A DNA stretch of 64,000 nt from Bacteroidales bacterium UBA4814. GTDB lineage: Bacteria > Bacteroidota > Bacteroidia > Bacteroidales > UBA7960. Made by a program: the position numbers and the translations under genes. Under the pieces are notes generated by a model that was given only the letters and a program-made list of their open reading frames with translations, did not search any database and was not told the origin of the DNA. This document shows, one piece after another, positions 63,131 through 64,000 of this stretch. Location of the stretch: the NCBI GenBank assembly GCA_002402465.1, contig DHFW01000030.1:62001-126000 (forward strand). The letters run 5' to 3'. Every line of letters begins with the position of its first letter. Position 1 is the first letter of the stretch.

Positions 63131-63598
63131 ATGTCAAACGAAATAGAACGTAAATTTTTGGTCAAAGGTGATTTTAAGCCTTTTGTTAGCAAGCAAACCC
63201 GCATTGTGCAGGGCTACCTCTCGTCGGTTCCTGAGCGGACCGTTAGGGTTCGTGTAAAGGGCGACAAAGGTTTCCTTACGGTAAAAGGCATTGGCAGCGA
63301 ATCGGGTGCCACCCGCTACGAATGGGAAAAGGAAATTCCCGTGGAAGAAGCCCGGGAGCTTATGAAAATTTGTGAACCCGGCGTAATTGATAAAATTCGC
63401 TACCTGGTAAAAGTCGGAAATCATACCTTTGAGGTTGATGAGTTTTTTGGCGATAACCAAGGCCTGATCATAGCAGAGGTTGAATTGACGTCAGAGGACG
63501 AAGCTTTCGAAAAGCCCGATTGGCTCGGAATGGAGGTAACCGGTTATACCAAATACTACAATTCCATGTTGATAAAAAACCCTTACAGAAGGTGGTAA
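63131..63598 (+). CDS. CYTH-domain protein (inorganic triphosphatase/adenylate-cyclase-like)
   Basis: The 155-residue protein begins with the ExExK signature in SNEIERKFLV and continues RIVQGYLSSVPERTVRVRVK, GFLTVKGIG, RYEWEKEIPVEEA, KIRYLVKVGNHTFEVDEFFG and IIAEVELTSEDEAFEKPDWL, which supply the basic and acidic residues lining the triphosphate tunnel. Proteins of this size are usually tripolyphosphatases or uncharacterised. The ATG at 63131 is chosen because it starts the signature; the frame is open 42 codons upstream. It follows the CYTH-like gene at 62452. Confidence 0.92.
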   Translation: MSNEIERKFLVKGDFKPFVSKQTRIVQGYLSSVPERTVRVRVKGDKGFLTVKGIGSESGATRYEWEKEIPVEEARELMKICEPGVIDKIRYLVKVGNHTFEVDEFFGDNQGLIIAEVELTSEDEAFEKPDWLGMEVTGYTKYYNSMLIKNPYRRW

Positions 63599-63725
63599 CT
63601 TTTTTATGGATGATTAGCTTCGCTGAGCTCATGCGCCTGACAGCAGATTCTGTTTAGGAATGATGATTTATGATTGAATCTGGGTTTTTGAATTGAATGT
63701 TTGAGAAGTCAAAATTTTCATCACG

Positions 63726-64000
63726 ATGAAAGAGGAGAACGCCCAGCCAGCCGGAGAATTAAACTGCAACGGTTTCGACCCGTTGGATATGCGGAATTAC
63801 CCTATTGAAAAACTTCTGAAGAGGGCACAAACTGAATTTGAAAGATGGCTTGCCATTGCCGGTGTTCCACTGGCCATTGTCGCCTTTGTTTTGTTTGGCT
63901 TTATTCTGAAAGTTCCATTTTTGCAGGATATCGACGCCCTTGATCTGGTTTCTAAAACCGCCCAGAAAGAGTTTGAGCGCATTGGCGCTGAGGCCTTTAG
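63726..64000 (+). CDS. Unidentified membrane protein, N-terminal part
   Basis: From the ATG at 63726 a frame runs to the window edge (91 codons, no stop). It begins with a hydrophilic segment (KEENAQPAGELNCNGFDPLD), then a helix-like charged stretch (NYPIEKLLKRAQTEFERW) and a hydrophobic helix (IAGVPLAIVAFVLFGFIL), followed by an amphipathic helix. The arrangement is reminiscent of the N-termini of divalent-anion:Na+ symporters, but too little is visible for an assignment. The 127 bases before it contain nothing else that I can support. Confidence 0.6.
   Translation, partial: MKEENAQPAGELNCNGFDPLDMRNYPIEKLLKRAQTEFERWLAIAGVPLAIVAFVLFGFILKVPFLQDIDALDLVSKTAQKEFERIGAEAF

Overview
The window looks like a chromosomal segment of a fermentative member of the Bacteroidota, probably Bacteroidales or Marinilabiliales. 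The evidence is a SusD-type glycan-uptake protein, a type IX secretion-like cargo protein, many lipobox lipoproteins, a Na+-pumping methylmalonyl-CoA decarboxylase operon, and several promoters of the Bacteroidota TTTG / TAnnTTTG type. Both ends are cut inside genes: the 3' end of a susD gene on the left and the first 91 codons of an unidentified membrane protein on the right. There is no rRNA, CRISPR array, transposase or phage module. One tRNA (Gly, anticodon CCC) is present.

Layout. 1-2.1 kb: end of a SusD locus, a LamG lipoprotein and a beheaded nuclease remnant. 2.3-9.9 kb: a tightly packed type I restriction-modification operon (hsdM, hsdS, hsdR) with a HigB/HigA toxin-antitoxin pair, whose antitoxin carries its own M78 protease domain, set between hsdS and hsdR; a broken gene follows. 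10.5-13.7 kb: pdxJ, tRNA-Gly, a CBS protein and an Omp85-like barrel. 13.9-18.1 kb: a maltose-type sugar transporter, malQ and a PfkB-family kinase. 18.4-21 kb: a polysaccharide deacetylase and an Ig-like lipoprotein. 21.2-25.3 kb: mce-mmdA-oadG-mmdC-oadB, a propionate-forming sodium pump. 25.3-27.5 kb: a NarL-type regulator and a soluble REC-PAS-histidine kinase. 28.6-34.2 kb (minus): tyrS, two GH13 lipoproteins and, between them, methylglyoxal synthase. 34.6-46.9 kb: housekeeping and metabolic genes (lnt, queG, ruvB, an MntP-like protein, free methionine sulfoxide reductase, tryptophanase, an acyltransferase, meaB). 47-54 kb: envelope and secreted proteins, including a zinc phospholipase C-like protein, a penicillin-acylase-family hydrolase and a frameshifted secreted protein. 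54.2-58.8 kb: a soluble NAD-linked formate dehydrogenase (NuoE-like, NuoF-like, FdhA). 59-62.2 kb: an AddA-like helicase-nuclease. 62.4-63.6 kb: two CYTH or CYTH-like proteins.

How the genes fit together. Starch or maltodextrin is cut outside the cytoplasm by the GH13 lipoproteins, imported and processed by MalQ. Carbon leaves as propionate through Mce and the Mmd sodium pump, with MeaB protecting the B12 mutase upstream, and formate can be oxidised by the NuoEF-FDH unit. Methylglyoxal synthase inside the amylase operon suggests an overflow valve for triose phosphate.

The least ordinary signals are: (1) a toxin-antitoxin pair wired into an R-M operon that is flanked by two gene remnants; (2) the nonamer CGCGAAAGC, found by eye eight times on the + strand and never on the - strand, in different reading frames; (3) surface-protein genes interrupted at homopolymer runs; (4) an MntP-like protein whose two key aspartates are both asparagine; (5) a 9-bp tandem repeat that forms a tiny leader ORF coupled to the sulfoxide reductase gene. 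All of this is from reading the sequence; no database search was run.
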